Below, in pieces: positions 1 through 9,203 of a stretch of 64,000 nucleotides of DNA. The stretch is from G020354785 sp964521285 (GTDB lineage Bacteria > Bacteroidota > Bacteroidia > Bacteroidales > UBA10428). The stretch is from positions 1 to 64,000 of the forward strand of contig CAZFQS010000006.1 of assembly GCA_964521285.1 (NCBI GenBank), in the 5' to 3' direction. Every line of letters starts with the position of its first letter. Within the stretch, counting starts at the first letter, position 1. Position numbers and translations under genes: made by a program. The notes beneath the pieces were generated by a model that saw only the letters and a program-made list of their open reading frames with translations, did no database searches and was not told the origin of the DNA.

Positions 1-1
1 A

Positions 2-223
2 ATAAGTATTTCAAGACAGGCAACTGTTATGGCATACCAGTTTGGTGACGGATTTACCAATATGATTACACCAACATCAGGAGTATTGATAGGAGTTCTG
101 GGAGTTGCCAGAATTCCTTATGAAAAATGGGTAAGATGGATTGCTCCTTTTATGCTTGTTCTTATAATACTTGGATTTATTCTGCTTATTCCAACTGTGA
201 AAATGAAACTTAACGGATTCTAG
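2..223 (+). CDS. YfcC-family membrane transporter, C-terminal end (partial)
   Basis: The frame is open from the window edge, so the ATG at 29 is internal and the gene begins upstream. The visible part contains QFGDGFTNMITPTSG, then a hydrophobic helix (WIAPFMLVLIILGFILLIP), and ends KMKLNGF. The FGDGFTN and TPTSG segments are typical of the last transmembrane region of YfcC/DcuC-like carriers, inner-membrane transporters of C4-dicarboxylates or basic amino acids; the substrate cannot be told from this end. The gene converges on recN, whose stop lies 17 bp away, and I see no strong terminator between them. Confidence 0.7.
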   Translation: MSISRQATVMAYQFGDGFTNMITPTSGVLIGVLGVARIPYEKWVRWIAPFMLVLIILGFILLIPTVKMKLNGF

Positions 224-240
224 TACAGGCATTAATACGG

Positions 241-1896
241 TTAGTTTTTAAGAAGCTCTCTTGCATTTTCCATGGCTGCCTCTGTTAGCTCTTCACCGCT
301 TAACATTCTGGCTATTTCAATATGCCTTTCTTCATTGTTCAAGAGCTTAACATGAGCAGTTGTTGTTTCCCCTTCATCTGATTTATAAACCAGGTAATGG
401 AAATCCCCTTTGCAGGCAACCTGTGGAAGGTGTGTTATATTTATTAGCTGCATTCCTTTTGACATCCTTTTTATAATGTTTCCCACCTTATCTGCAATTT
501 CTCCTGAAACACCCATATCAATCTCATCAAAAATAATAGTTGGCAGACCTGATGAATCAGACAACAGAGATTTAATACTAAGCATCAATCTTGATAATTC
601 TCCTCCGGAGGCAATTTTTGATATTTCCTGCAGTGCAATATTCTTGTTAGCTGAGAATAAAAACTGTACCCTGTCAATACCATTTATTGTATAATCACCT
701 GTTATCTTATGATGTATTTCAAACCTGCCATTTGGAATTCCCAAATCCAGTAGTAATACGGTTATTTCTTTTTCAATATTCTTTAAAGATTGTTGCCTTT
801 GTTGCGATAGTCTCTGAGCGAAATCATTCAGTTTATTTTCACATTCATTTATCCTTTTCTTAAGATCTTCCAGTTTGAACTCATAAGATGAAACCTCATC
901 AATTTTCTGCTTTAATGATTCTTTTATTTCAAGCAACTCTTTAACAGTATTAACTTTGTGCTTGTGCTGAAGAGAATATATCAAATCAAGCCTTTCATTA
1001 ATATATTCCAGTTTTTCAGGATCCAATTCAATTTTTTCTTTTAATAGTTCGAGCTCATTTGCAACATCCTTTAATTCTATATAGGAGCTTTCAAGCCTTT
1101 TTCCATACCCGGCGACATCAGGATAAAATTTAATAATTTTATTAATGAACGAATTTATATCTTTAAGCTGGTTGAGAACATTATTATCTTCGCCTGATAA
1201 AAGACTTACAGAATTAAAAAGGTTATTTTTAATTTCTTCCGCATGATTTAATTTTTCCAGTTCCTGTTCCAATTCATATTGCTCATCTTCTTTCAGTTTG
1301 GCAATATCCAGCTGGTCGAACTGAAACTGGTAATAGTCAAGATCAGCCTGGGATTGCTGTGATTTTTCGAGTAGATATTGATATTCTTTTGAAAGGTCCT
1401 TAAAAAGATTATATACCTCCTGGTACTTTCTGAGCAAATCTTCAGAATGTGAAAAACAGTCAATTACTTTTAACTGGAATTGACTGTTGCTTAGATTCAG
1501 ATTCTGATGCTGTGAATGTATATCAATAAATCTTAGACCTATGTCACTTAATAAATTCAGGTTTACCGGCGAATCATTAATAAATGCCCTGGATTTACCA
1601 TTCGGACTTATTTCTCTTCTGAGAATTGTAAAATCATCATAGTCAATATCGTTTTCATCAAAAAAACCTTGAAAGCCGTATTCTGTTATGTCAAATGTAC
1701 CCTCAACTATACATTTCCTGGTTTTATCCTTAAGGATTGAAGTATCTGCTCTTTTCCCAAGAATCAATGAAAGTGCTCCCAGAAGAATAGACTTGCCTGC
1801 ACCTGTTTCCCCTGTAATTATGGATAAACCCCTGGAAAATTCAATTTCCAGGTTATTTATTATTGCATAGTTTTCAACGGATAATGACTGAATCAT
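241..1896 (-). CDS. recN: DNA repair ATPase RecN
   Basis: SMC-like ATPase acting in recombinational repair of double-strand breaks. The 551-residue protein has the full RecN plan: Walker A GETGAGKS at residues 29-36, a long central coiled coil (about 150-370), the ABC signature SGGELSRL and Walker B PTIIFDEIDMG near the C-terminus. Length is normal for the family. The ATG at 1896 gives MIQSLSVENYAIINN, the usual RecN start. In many Bacteroidota recN directly follows porD; here about 5.2 kb separates them. A possible -7 box lies at 1922-1929. Confidence 0.97.
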   Translation of the reverse strand: MIQSLSVENYAIINNLEIEFSRGLSIITGETGAGKSILLGALSLILGKRADTSILKDKTRKCIVEGTFDITEYGFQGFFDENDIDYDDFTILRREISPNGKSRAFINDSPVNLNLLSDIGLRFIDIHSQHQNLNLSNSQFQLKVIDCFSHSEDLLRKYQEVYNLFKDLSKEYQYLLEKSQQSQADLDYYQFQFDQLDIAKLKEDEQYELEQELEKLNHAEEIKNNLFNSVSLLSGEDNNVLNQLKDINSFINKIIKFYPDVAGYGKRLESSYIELKDVANELELLKEKIELDPEKLEYINERLDLIYSLQHKHKVNTVKELLEIKESLKQKIDEVSSYEFKLEDLKKRINECENKLNDFAQRLSQQRQQSLKNIEKEITVLLLDLGIPNGRFEIHHKITGDYTINGIDRVQFLFSANKNIALQEISKIASGGELSRLMLSIKSLLSDSSGLPTIIFDEIDMGVSGEIADKVGNIIKRMSKGMQLINITHLPQVACKGDFHYLVYKSDEGETTTAHVKLLNNEERHIEIARMLSGEELTEAAMENARELLKN

Positions 1897-1921
1897 ATAA
1901 AATGCATAAAATAGTGTGGAT

Positions 1922-1929
1922 CAAAATTA
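1922..1929 (-). promoter_or_regulatory. Possible -7 promoter box for recN
   Basis: On the minus strand the sequence reads TAATTTTG, an exact match to the Bacteroidota -7 consensus TAnnTTTG, about 26 bp upstream of the recN ATG. No convincing -33 TTTG is present at the usual 19-bp spacing, so the call is tentative. Confidence 0.33.
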
Positions 1930-2011
1930 AATAAAAAGTATAATTAAACTTAAAAATAGGATTAACTAGTTTTAAAACCTTTTCAACAGGATTATAAACA
2001 ACTTTTTTATA

Positions 2012-2059
2012 ATTGCTCTATTGCTCTATTGCTCTATTGTTCTACTGTTCTATTGTTCT
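2012..2059. repeat. 8-bp tandem array, copy 1 (6 units)
   Basis: Six head-to-tail units of consensus ATTGCTCT on the plus strand: ATTGCTCT three times, then ATTGTTCT, ACTGTTCT, ATTGTTCT. It lies between the recN promoter region and the stop of the glucanase gene (2075). Related arrays occur at 11797-11868 and 50421-50532. It is non-coding, and variation between units is mostly C/T at position 5. Confidence 0.9.
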
Positions 2060-2074
2060 AAATAATTAATACAA

Positions 2075-3641
2075 CTATTTTTTGATAAAACGGACCGGTT
2101 TGTGGCCCTCAACTTTTAAAATATATATCCCTTCGGGAAAATTTTCAATATTAATGCGGTCAAATACCATTTCTGAAAACAATTTTTCTCCGAGAATATT
2201 AAATACCTCAGCAACCACATTTCTATGAACTTCTTTCAGATACAGAGTTTCACCAACCGGGTTAGGATATATAAAAATGTTAATCTTGTTTGATTCATGA
2301 GCTTTTTCACGGGTGGTGCCCCTTGTTGTGAAATTCCAGACACTGCCCATTTTTACACCTGCATCATTAACTTCATCAATGCGCCAGTAATATGTTGTAT
2401 TATAAGTCAGATTACCAGGAATATAAAAGGTATCTGCCAGGTTAACCGTGAATGGAGGCGGATTTATTTGTCCAAAGTATAATCTGTGTAACAAAGCCAT
2501 ATCGCCTTTTAACCAGGATAACGAAGTGTCGATATCTATATTTACGGCACCATGATGAGGTTGAGGATTTGTAGCCGGATAAGGTATTGGTATATAATCA
2601 ATACTGAACTCTTTATCCGGATTAAAGGCCATAGCGGATGTGTTATCCCTGTATACAACACCTGCAGGAGTGAGTACTATTGGATCAGTGCTGTAGAACA
2701 TTTGCCGCGTATCCTCTACCCACTCATATATCGAATATCTTTCAACGAAACTTGCAGTATCAAGCATATGGGTAAACTGTTCAATTGCAATTGCCTGTTC
2801 CGTATAAGTTGGTTTACAGCATGTCCAGTTAGCTCCGTTATTCCACTCTGTTATCCAGAGAGGCCTTCCGGTTCTGTCGTGAACAGATTTAAGCCAGTTG
2901 TAAAATTGTCTTGCAGTCTGTCCTCCTTCATACCAGTGCACTGCAACAAAATCAACCCGGTAATTAAGCATATCACACCTGTCAATAAAGGAATATAGCC
3001 AGCTTAGTCCTCCACCAGATGGGGCAGGTGATCCTAAACGGAGTCCTGATCTCAGGAGCTGAGGCCATTGTTCAATTGCTTCATCCACTGTCATATTAGC
3101 CTGGTCCTCTCGCTCAGGTTCATTATATCCCAGCAAATGGGTAGTATTTGTTTTTGCATTGATTTTCGAGAAATCATCCCAGTATTTGTTATGCCTCATT
3201 GGAATAAATTCAACATTTAAGCTGGAATTACTTCCGGCACCCCAATCGTAATGCCAGGAGCAATTAAGGGTATCAGCTGAGTTAATATTGCTTGTCCATC
3301 CCTTTTTATGTGCCCATCGCCAGGGAATTACACGTATAAATGAAACTTCACCGTAGAGCCCATCCTGTAATCTGTTAATTACAACATCGCCAACATCTGC
3401 AATGAATACTTTGCTATAGCCGGTTCCCAGTTCATCCCTGGCAAATGTTGCCATATATCCTTTTTTAAGTTTAAATGATTTAGCTGCATTGTCGAATTCT
3501 CCCAGTTCACTGCTTCTGTTATATGTATATATCCCCAGTTCCCTGGAATTACCTTTCAGGCTGTCTTCCATAAATACCTGAAGAGGTTTAAAATCTGCAT
3601 CATGACTTATTATTACCGAACCATTTAAATATTGTACCAGC
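2075..3641 (-). CDS. GH128-type beta-1,3-glucanase, C-terminal part with T9SS sorting domain (split by assembly gap)
   Basis: C-terminal part of one secreted glycosidase interrupted by the N gap. The catalytic region resembles the glycosyl hydrolase catalytic core family (GH128, endo-beta-1,3-glucanase): the segment CSWHYDWGAG, then LLGYNEPE (probable acid/base Glu), FVAVHWYEGG, and LWITEWNNGANW (probable nucleophile Glu). A Fn3-like stretch follows, then a C-terminal type IX secretion sorting domain (FIYPNPVGETLYLKE ... GIYILKVEGH ... FIKK). The first ATG after the gap is not a real start: the frame is open up to the gap edge and joins the 3742-5190 fragment in frame once the duplicated 55-bp contig ends are collapsed. 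The joined protein is 986 residues. Expected location: cell surface or secreted. Exact substrate is inferred from the family. Confidence 0.82.
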
Positions 3642-3796
3642 NNNNNNNNNNNNNNNNNNNNNNNNNNNNNNNNNNNNNNNNNNNNNNNNNNNNNNNNNNN
3701 NNNNNNNNNNNNNNNNNNNNNNNNNNNNNNNNNNNNNNNNNTTTAAAATCTGCATCATGACTTATTATTACCGAACCATTTAAATATTGTACCAGC
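3587..3796. other. Scaffold gap (100 N at 3642-3741) flanked by identical 55-bp contig ends
   Basis: The 55 bases at 3587-3641 are repeated exactly at 3742-3796, immediately on either side of 100 Ns. This is the pattern left when two overlapping contigs are scaffolded instead of merged. Removing one copy together with the Ns makes the glucanase reading frame continuous (…DADFK then PLQVFMEDS…). Confidence 0.95.
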
Positions 3797-5190
3797 CGCA
3801 TATTCTCATTAACAGAGGCAGCGGAGTCGGCAACCAGAATATGATCCAGGTATTTACTGTAAAATTCCAGTGGTCTGATACTATCAAAGTGGATCCAGGT
3901 ATTATTGGAATTAAGGTTAACCAGACTACCTTCCAGGGGATTATGGTCTCTTGTTACATGCCAGTCAATTTTCCCTTCCAGATTTATCAACCTGTTTTTT
4001 ACAGAGCTAAAGGTACCTGCAGAATCAGCAATTGTCTCTTCGACCATTTGACTGCCATCAATTACAATAGTAAAAGTCTTTTCATCACCGTTTTCAGCTT
4101 TAACTGTAATTATCAGATCTTCACTAATCAGGAAATGATTTGAGGGTACCTGCCCGTCTGAATAGGTAACCTTATATGTAGCATAGGGTGATACTGTAAC
4201 TGCCGATTTTAACTGGATTACAAGAGCATTATCCGGAAGATCTGTTACCCTGGAACTATCTAAATCGATAATTCCGGTTAATGCAGAAATAATATCATTT
4301 TCAGTTCCTATTTCTCTTGTTTCAATATTATAAAGTGTAACTTCGTTACCTGTGACCTGCACTACCATAGTATCAGACATCAGGGTTGTGTTTTGATCCG
4401 GAATAACTGTACCTGACACCAAACCTAAAATATCCATCGAAGCAGTCAGAGGAGCTCTAAGACCTGATTTAAAATCTGCTACGGTCATTAAAGGAGAGAC
4501 ATCAGAAATTCTTAAACCTCCCTGATCAAGCTCTCCCTCCTCTGTACTAAGCAGTAACCAGTTCTCAATTAATCCCAGGCTAAACTCATCCAGTAAAACT
4601 TCAATTTCTTCCATGTCATTCCAGATTCCGGTTTTAATTCCAAAATATACCTCAATGTCCTCATCATAATCACCAGGAGGAACATATATTCCGTTTCCCA
4701 CGCAGGCGCCTTCTGAAAATTTCCCATTGAGATTCGGGCCACATCCTGCCCAGGTAGATAAACCCAGCACTACATCTTCATTATTATTTGGAGTATAATC
4801 TGTATTTTCAACCGGGGTAATAATACTCAGGTATAATTCACACCAGAAACTGGCAACAAAGCTTGTTTTAACAAGACCATCAAGCATATAGGATTTACCG
4901 CCTTTTAAATTCAGCTTTTGCCAGAATAAAATATTTGTTGCCTTTTCACTCGTTACCCTCAGGCAGCCTCCAGTACCACCAACCGGTCCATCAATGGTAT
5001 AATTAAACTCATAATTGGCAGTATCAGTGCTTCCCATATGATAAATTGTCCAGCCGGAGCTATTCTCCATATGCGGATTCACAATCAGTTCCTGGCCAAA
5101 TGAATTCATAAAGGCAATTAAGGACAAGAAGCATAATAAAAGAAGTCTTGCAACAATTTGGTTACTGAACCAAAGAAGATTTTTAGTCAT
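3742..5190 (-). CDS. GH128-type glucanase, N-terminal part with signal peptide and CBM-like domain
   Basis: N-terminal 483 residues of the gene continued at 2075-3586. It starts at the ATG at 5190 and has a cleavable signal peptide (hydrophobic LLLLCFLSLIAFMNSFGQ). Residues about 35-215 look like a carbohydrate-binding jelly roll of the CBM4/9 type (ELIVNPHMENSSGWTIY, FWQKLNLKGGKSYMLDG). The stretch about 220-380 repeats short beta segments (VTGNEVTLYNIETREIGTE, SDGQVPSNHFLISEDLIITV) that suggest a surface Ig-like or linker module. The remainder reaches the contig end. Binding to beta-glucan is inferred from the partner catalytic domain. It stands alone, upstream of nothing obviously co-transcribed, with mscL 142 bp further upstream. 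Confidence 0.8.
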
Positions 5191-5332
5191 CTGTTGATTT
5201 TTCTAATTCTTGTTTTGTCACATGACAAATTTGGTGAATATTTATACAGTAGCGACAAAACAATCATCGGGAGTATTAACTGCCAGCTTAACCAGGCAGA
5301 CAGTTTTTTATAAATTGAAAATAAACCAAGTT

Positions 5333-5761
5333 TTATTTCTTTAGCAAATCCCGGATTTCAGTCAGCAGAGTCACTTCTTTTGTTGGTGCCGGAGGAGCAG
5401 CAGGTTTCGCTTCTTCTTTCTTCCTTAAATTATTATACCCCTTTACAAGGAGGAAAACAGCAAAGGTAACAATTAAAAAAGTAATAATGGTATTTATAAA
5501 GTTACCATAACTAATAGCAACCTCAGCAGTTTCACCGGTTAAAACCTGGCCTGTTCCATCCACAACGGCAGGAACAGCTCGTTGAATTACTACTTTAAGT
5601 TCGCTAAAGTCTATCCCTCCCAGTAATAAACCTATTGGAGGCATAATAATATCATCGACCAGCGACTTAACGATTCCACCAAAATAGAGAGCCATAATAA
5701 GGCCTACAGCCATTTCAAGAACGTTACCTTTAGCAATAAATTTTTTAAATTCATTAAACAT
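5333..5761 (-). CDS. mscL: Large-conductance mechanosensitive channel MscL
   Basis: Inner-membrane stretch-activated channel that releases solutes on osmotic downshock. It has the family start MFNEFKKFIAKGNVLEMAVGL, TM1 with the conserved GLIMALYFGGIVKSLVDDIIMPPIG segment (pore helix), a periplasmic loop, TM2 (FINTIITFLIVTFAVFLLVKGYN) and a cytoplasmic C-terminal helix (TLLTEIRDLLKK). The 142-residue length is standard. It lies alone between a glucanase and a coiled-coil exported protein, inside the stretch that separates recN from porD. Confidence 0.97.
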   Translation of the reverse strand: MFNEFKKFIAKGNVLEMAVGLIMALYFGGIVKSLVDDIIMPPIGLLLGGIDFSELKVVIQRAVPAVVDGTGQVLTGETAEVAISYGNFINTIITFLIVTFAVFLLVKGYNNLRKKEEAKPAAPPAPTKEVTLLTEIRDLLKK

Positions 5762-5843
5762 AATTATAGGTTTTACGGATTAAAAATGACTTTTTTATTT
5801 CTGCTTATGATTTTATAATTTGAAAACAGTACCCTGCTGTATA

Positions 5844-6746
5844 TCAATAATTTAATATTGTATTGAGTTTATTTTCTGCTTTACTGACAGCTTGTCTCTG
5901 TATATCAATTTCAGCTACTTTTGCCGACTGGTCGCGCAAATTTGTTTCTATCTCCAAGGTTGTCCGGTCTATAGTAGCATTGCTATCTACTATTTTCTTT
6001 TGCAAATTCTCAACTTCTTTCAGTGCCTTTTCTTTCTCCTTTTCAAGATTCTTTATTTGACTTTCCTTCTCTTTTTTTGCTTCTTCATCTTCAAGACTGA
6101 TAAGAATTGATTTCTCCTTTCCGATTTGGTCATTTAGATTTTGGGAGTCCTGTTTCAAACCTGTAATTTTGTCATTGTTCTCTGCGATCTGGTTTTTTTC
6201 TGCAACTATCAGCTTTTCCATTTTTGTTTTGTCATTTTGAAGCGATTCCAGATCTTTTTCAAGATCCTTAAGCTGTTTTTCTTCAGTTTTCAATTCCTCT
6301 TGAGCCAGGTTTGCATAGTGTTCTTTGCCGAATTCAAAAAGGTAAGTTTTCACCTTAGCAAATTCCTGTTCCGATTGTGATCTGCTGACAAATTCTTTTG
6401 GTTTAAGTTCAATCGTTACATCAAGAATTACCGCGGAATCCCGGGAGCTTAATATACTGTATATATTGATGGGTTCCGAATAGATTTCATTAATCTGTGC
6501 CCCAAAAATGGTGTATTCACCACCATCAATAGTAATTTCCGATTTCGTACCCTTCTCAATTTTTTTTATCCAGTCTTTTGAAATATTTTCGTAAGCGACT
6601 TCAGGAATAGTAAGTTCGAAACCGGGATATTCTCCATGTTTGAAGTTTATCTGTTTATCAGTAAGTTTAATTGGTTTTTGACCTGCCAGATTGATTGTCA
6701 GGAATAGAACTGCTATTCCTGCCAAAGGTTTACTTAGTAAGCTCAT
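5844..6746 (-). CDS. Exported coiled-coil protein of unknown function
   Basis: A 300-residue protein I do not recognise. An N-terminal signal peptide (MSLLSKPLAGIAVLFLTINLAGQ) predicts export to the periplasm. Residues about 25-140 form a small mixed alpha/beta domain (FKHGEYPGFELTIPEV, EITIDGGEYTIFGAQI), and from about 145 to the end it is almost entirely a charged coiled coil rich in E, K and Q heptads. The basic and acidic pattern suggests a long periplasmic rod, possibly a scaffold. No catalytic motif is visible. Its upstream neighbour on the same strand is the porD operon, 327 bp away, so it probably has its own promoter. Confidence 0.75.
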   Translation of the reverse strand: MSLLSKPLAGIAVLFLTINLAGQKPIKLTDKQINFKHGEYPGFELTIPEVAYENISKDWIKKIEKGTKSEITIDGGEYTIFGAQINEIYSEPINIYSILSSRDSAVILDVTIELKPKEFVSRSQSEQEFAKVKTYLFEFGKEHYANLAQEELKTEEKQLKDLEKDLESLQNDKTKMEKLIVAEKNQIAENNDKITGLKQDSQNLNDQIGKEKSILISLEDEEAKKEKESQIKNLEKEKEKALKEVENLQKKIVDSNATIDRTTLEIETNLRDQSAKVAEIDIQRQAVSKAENKLNTILNY

Positions 6747-7073
6747 ACTATTTGGTTTTTAAGTGTTTATTTAAAAATCTTATTTTGTGCTATCTGGTTT
6801 AAAATTAACTTGGAAAGAAAAAATGGGAATTTATGTTCAATCCCGGTTTTTACTTAATAATCCTCTCGAAACAGATTCTTTAGGGTACTTCTTACAACTA
6901 CTTTTTTCTATGCCATTGTTTAATTCAAATGTAATACATGGATTTCTAAAAACCTAATTTCACCCCTCATATTTTATAGTGTTATAATCAGCGATATACA
7001 CTCATCAGGCCTTTGCAACAGGGCATTCCTGTATCGTTGCAACTGCTGTTTCAACCGTACTTAACAGCAAATA
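6747..7073. other. 327-bp intergenic region
   Basis: No coding potential or RNA gene seen. AT-rich, except for a compact inverted repeat at 7014-7041: outer arms TGCA/TGCA and an inner stem ACAGG/CCTGT around a GCATT loop. It lies about 32 bp past the porD stop and could be a 3' hairpin of the porD operon, but it lacks a U-run. Confidence 0.5.
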
Positions 7074-7979
7074 TTACCTGATTATTGCCTCGTACTTGTT
7101 GGTATTAGCCGGGTCAATTTCATTGAGTATAGCGAAAATACGGCTTTTTTCTTCAGGGAATGATTCTTTGAAAATATTTACCAGCTCATCTGATTTTGCA
7201 TCGTAGATAACCTGTAGAAAGTGCATGAACGGATCGGGTTTGTTTCTGTATACTTGCTGAAGTAATTTCAGGCTTTCTGCTATTTCAGCCCTTGCCTCAT
7301 TAAGTTTTTCATACATTCTGTCAAGTCCCATCCGGTGGTATCTATATATAAATTCTCTGGCAGGACTAAAATCTTCATTTAATATGTTATTAACAAGCCA
7401 GTATCTGTTTTTTCGGCTTGGACTTTCGATAGATTTCCATCCTTTTTGAGAAGCATTCTGGGCATTATTCGCAATTTTTTCGGCTTTCCGGAAAAACTCT
7501 GTTCCTCCTTCATAAGAAAATGAATCATAATCCAGTCCGATTATGATATAAGCATAAAATGCGAGAATTGAAGTAAGGTTTGATATGTGTGAATTTTCAT
7601 TGAATTGCAAAGGCTGGTATTCAACATATGTAAAGTGCAGGTCATTATCTACATAATTAAATAATACAGTATTAAATGAACTGTTATATATCGGCCGGCG
7701 TACCTGAATTTGCAAAGTACCCCTGAATTCATCATCACCGATTTGTTCCTGCAGATTAAATAACATATTACATTCTATCCTTTCATCCACATCAAATACA
7801 TAAGTTGTCCATGGCGTATTATTAACAAACTCATAAATTGCTGCCTGCATAGTTTCAAAAATCTGTTTGTTTGTTCCCTGGATCTGCTGAGTGATCAGTT
7901 GAATATTGCAGTTTAGTTCCTGGGAGTATATACTGAGACTATAAAAAAATACTGAAATTATTAAGAGTTTCTTTATCAT
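7074..7979 (-). CDS. porD: Type IX secretion system protein PorD (DUF4835)
   Basis: Periplasmic component associated with the type IX secretion system. The 301-residue protein has a signal peptide (MIKKLLIISVFFYSLSIYSQ) and the DUF4835 hallmarks: ELNCNIQLITQQIQGTN, FNLQEQIGDDEFRGTLQIQ, IRRPIYNSSF-like segment, LDYDSFSYEGGTEFF and the closing DPANTNKYEAI. In Bacteroidota this gene sits at the end of the bamD-rpoZ-coaBC operon, as it does here, 6 bp after coaBC. It fits with the T9SS sorting domains seen on the glucanase and on the orphan fragment at 59315. Confidence 0.9.
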   Translation of the reverse strand: MIKKLLIISVFFYSLSIYSQELNCNIQLITQQIQGTNKQIFETMQAAIYEFVNNTPWTTYVFDVDERIECNMLFNLQEQIGDDEFRGTLQIQVRRPIYNSSFNTVLFNYVDNDLHFTYVEYQPLQFNENSHISNLTSILAFYAYIIIGLDYDSFSYEGGTEFFRKAEKIANNAQNASQKGWKSIESPSRKNRYWLVNNILNEDFSPAREFIYRYHRMGLDRMYEKLNEARAEIAESLKLLQQVYRNKPDPFMHFLQVIYDAKSDELVNIFKESFPEEKSRIFAILNEIDPANTNKYEAIIR

Positions 7980-7985
7980 AGTTAT

Positions 7986-9203
7986 TTATATTATTTCAGC
8001 AATCTTGTTAATTATGTCTTTTGCAACCTCTTTTTTTGACTTTAACTTAAAATTAGTTAATTTATTGTTTTTATCTATAATGGAGATTTTATTTGTATCA
8101 TACTGAAAACCGGCTCCTTTATCTTTAACTGAGTTTAGAACAATAAAGTCAAAATTCTTCTTTTTTAGTTTGCTGCGGGCATTTTCAATTTCATTTTCAC
8201 TTTCCAGGGCAAAGCCTGCCAGAAACTGGCTCTTATTTTTTAATCTTCCCAGTTCCTGCGCTATATCTATTGTTGGTGCGAGTTCTAAAATCAGCTTCTT
8301 TCCAGAGCCCTTAATTTTTTTACCGGATGCCTTTTTGGGTTTATAGTCAGCTACAGCAGCAGCTAAAATTGCTCCATCCATGTTTTTAAACCTGCTCCTG
8401 CTTTGTTTATACATCTCATCGGCATCAACCACATTAATGATTTTAATATTTGGATGGTTCAATAAAAAATCAGTGGGCCCGGATATTAAAGTAACTTTTG
8501 CACCCAGGTTTGCCAGTTCTTCAGCCAGGGCATAACCCATTTTACCGGACGAATAATTGCTGATATACCTTACAGGATCGATATTCTCACGGGTCGGACC
8601 TGCAGTAATTAAGATATTTTTATTAATTAGCCTGTCGAGGAGTTTTTTTTTTAATGTACTTTTTTTGAAGTAATTCTTAAGCTCATTCACTATATTCTCA
8701 GGCTCTTCCATTCTTCCCTTACCCTCTAATCCGCTCGCCAGCTCTCCGGTAGCAGCCTCAAGAATTATATTTCCTGTGTTCTGTAAAGTTTGAAGGTTCT
8801 TCTTTGTAGTTTTATGACTGTACATATTTTTATCCATTGCCGGCGCAATGAATACCGGACATTTTGCTGAGAGGTAGGTTGTAAGCAACAGATTATCGGC
8901 AATACCGCCGGCCATCTTCCCAATTGTATTTGCTGTTGCCGGAGCAATTACAAAGGCATCTGCCCATAGTCCCAGCTTTACATGATTATTCCATTCACCA
9001 TTCTCAGGATTAAAGAAATCAACCATAACACGATTCCCTGACAGGGTAGCCAGAGTTAATGGGGTGATGAATTCCCTGGCCAGTCTGGTCATTATTACTT
9101 TTACTTCTGCCTGCTCTTTGACGAGTAAGCGAATGAGTATAGCAGCTTTATAGGCTGCTATGCTACCGGTTATCCCGAGAATTATTTTTTTACCCTTTAA
9201 CAT
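7986..9203 (-). CDS. coaBC: Bifunctional phosphopantothenoylcysteine decarboxylase / phosphopantothenate-cysteine ligase
   Basis: Coenzyme A biosynthesis, cytoplasmic. CoaB joins cysteine to 4'-phosphopantothenate and CoaC decarboxylates the product. The N-terminal flavoprotein domain has GSIAAYKAAILIRLL, the AxxSG-type start, and the PAMDKNMY motif (family PXMNXXMW) needed for decarboxylation. The C-terminal ligase half begins at about residue 190 with ILITAGPTRENIDPVRYISN and contains AAAVADYKP. The ATG shares one base with the rpoZ stop (TGATG), suggesting translational coupling. Length of 405 residues is normal. Confidence 0.96.
   Translation of the reverse strand: MLKGKKIILGITGSIAAYKAAILIRLLVKEQAEVKVIMTRLAREFITPLTLATLSGNRVMVDFFNPENGEWNNHVKLGLWADAFVIAPATANTIGKMAGGIADNLLLTTYLSAKCPVFIAPAMDKNMYSHKTTKKNLQTLQNTGNIILEAATGELASGLEGKGRMEEPENIVNELKNYFKKSTLKKKLLDRLINKNILITAGPTRENIDPVRYISNYSSGKMGYALAEELANLGAKVTLISGPTDFLLNHPNIKIINVVDADEMYKQSRSRFKNMDGAILAAAVADYKPKKASGKKIKGSGKKLILELAPTIDIAQELGRLKNKSQFLAGFALESENEIENARSKLKKKNFDFIVLNSVKDKGAGFQYDTNKISIIDKNNKLTNFKLKSKKEVAKDIINKIAEII

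Noticed and set aside
410..694. 94-codon plus-strand frame
   Set aside because: Antisense to recN, which has strong domain evidence; no start signal or family.
3625..3741. Reading frame through the Ns
   Set aside because: The run of unknown residues and its tail are artefacts of the scaffold gap.
5280..5315. CTGCC/GGCAG inverted repeat before the glucanase
   Set aside because: Followed by T-rich sequence on the plus strand, but no plus-strand gene ends here; weak stem.
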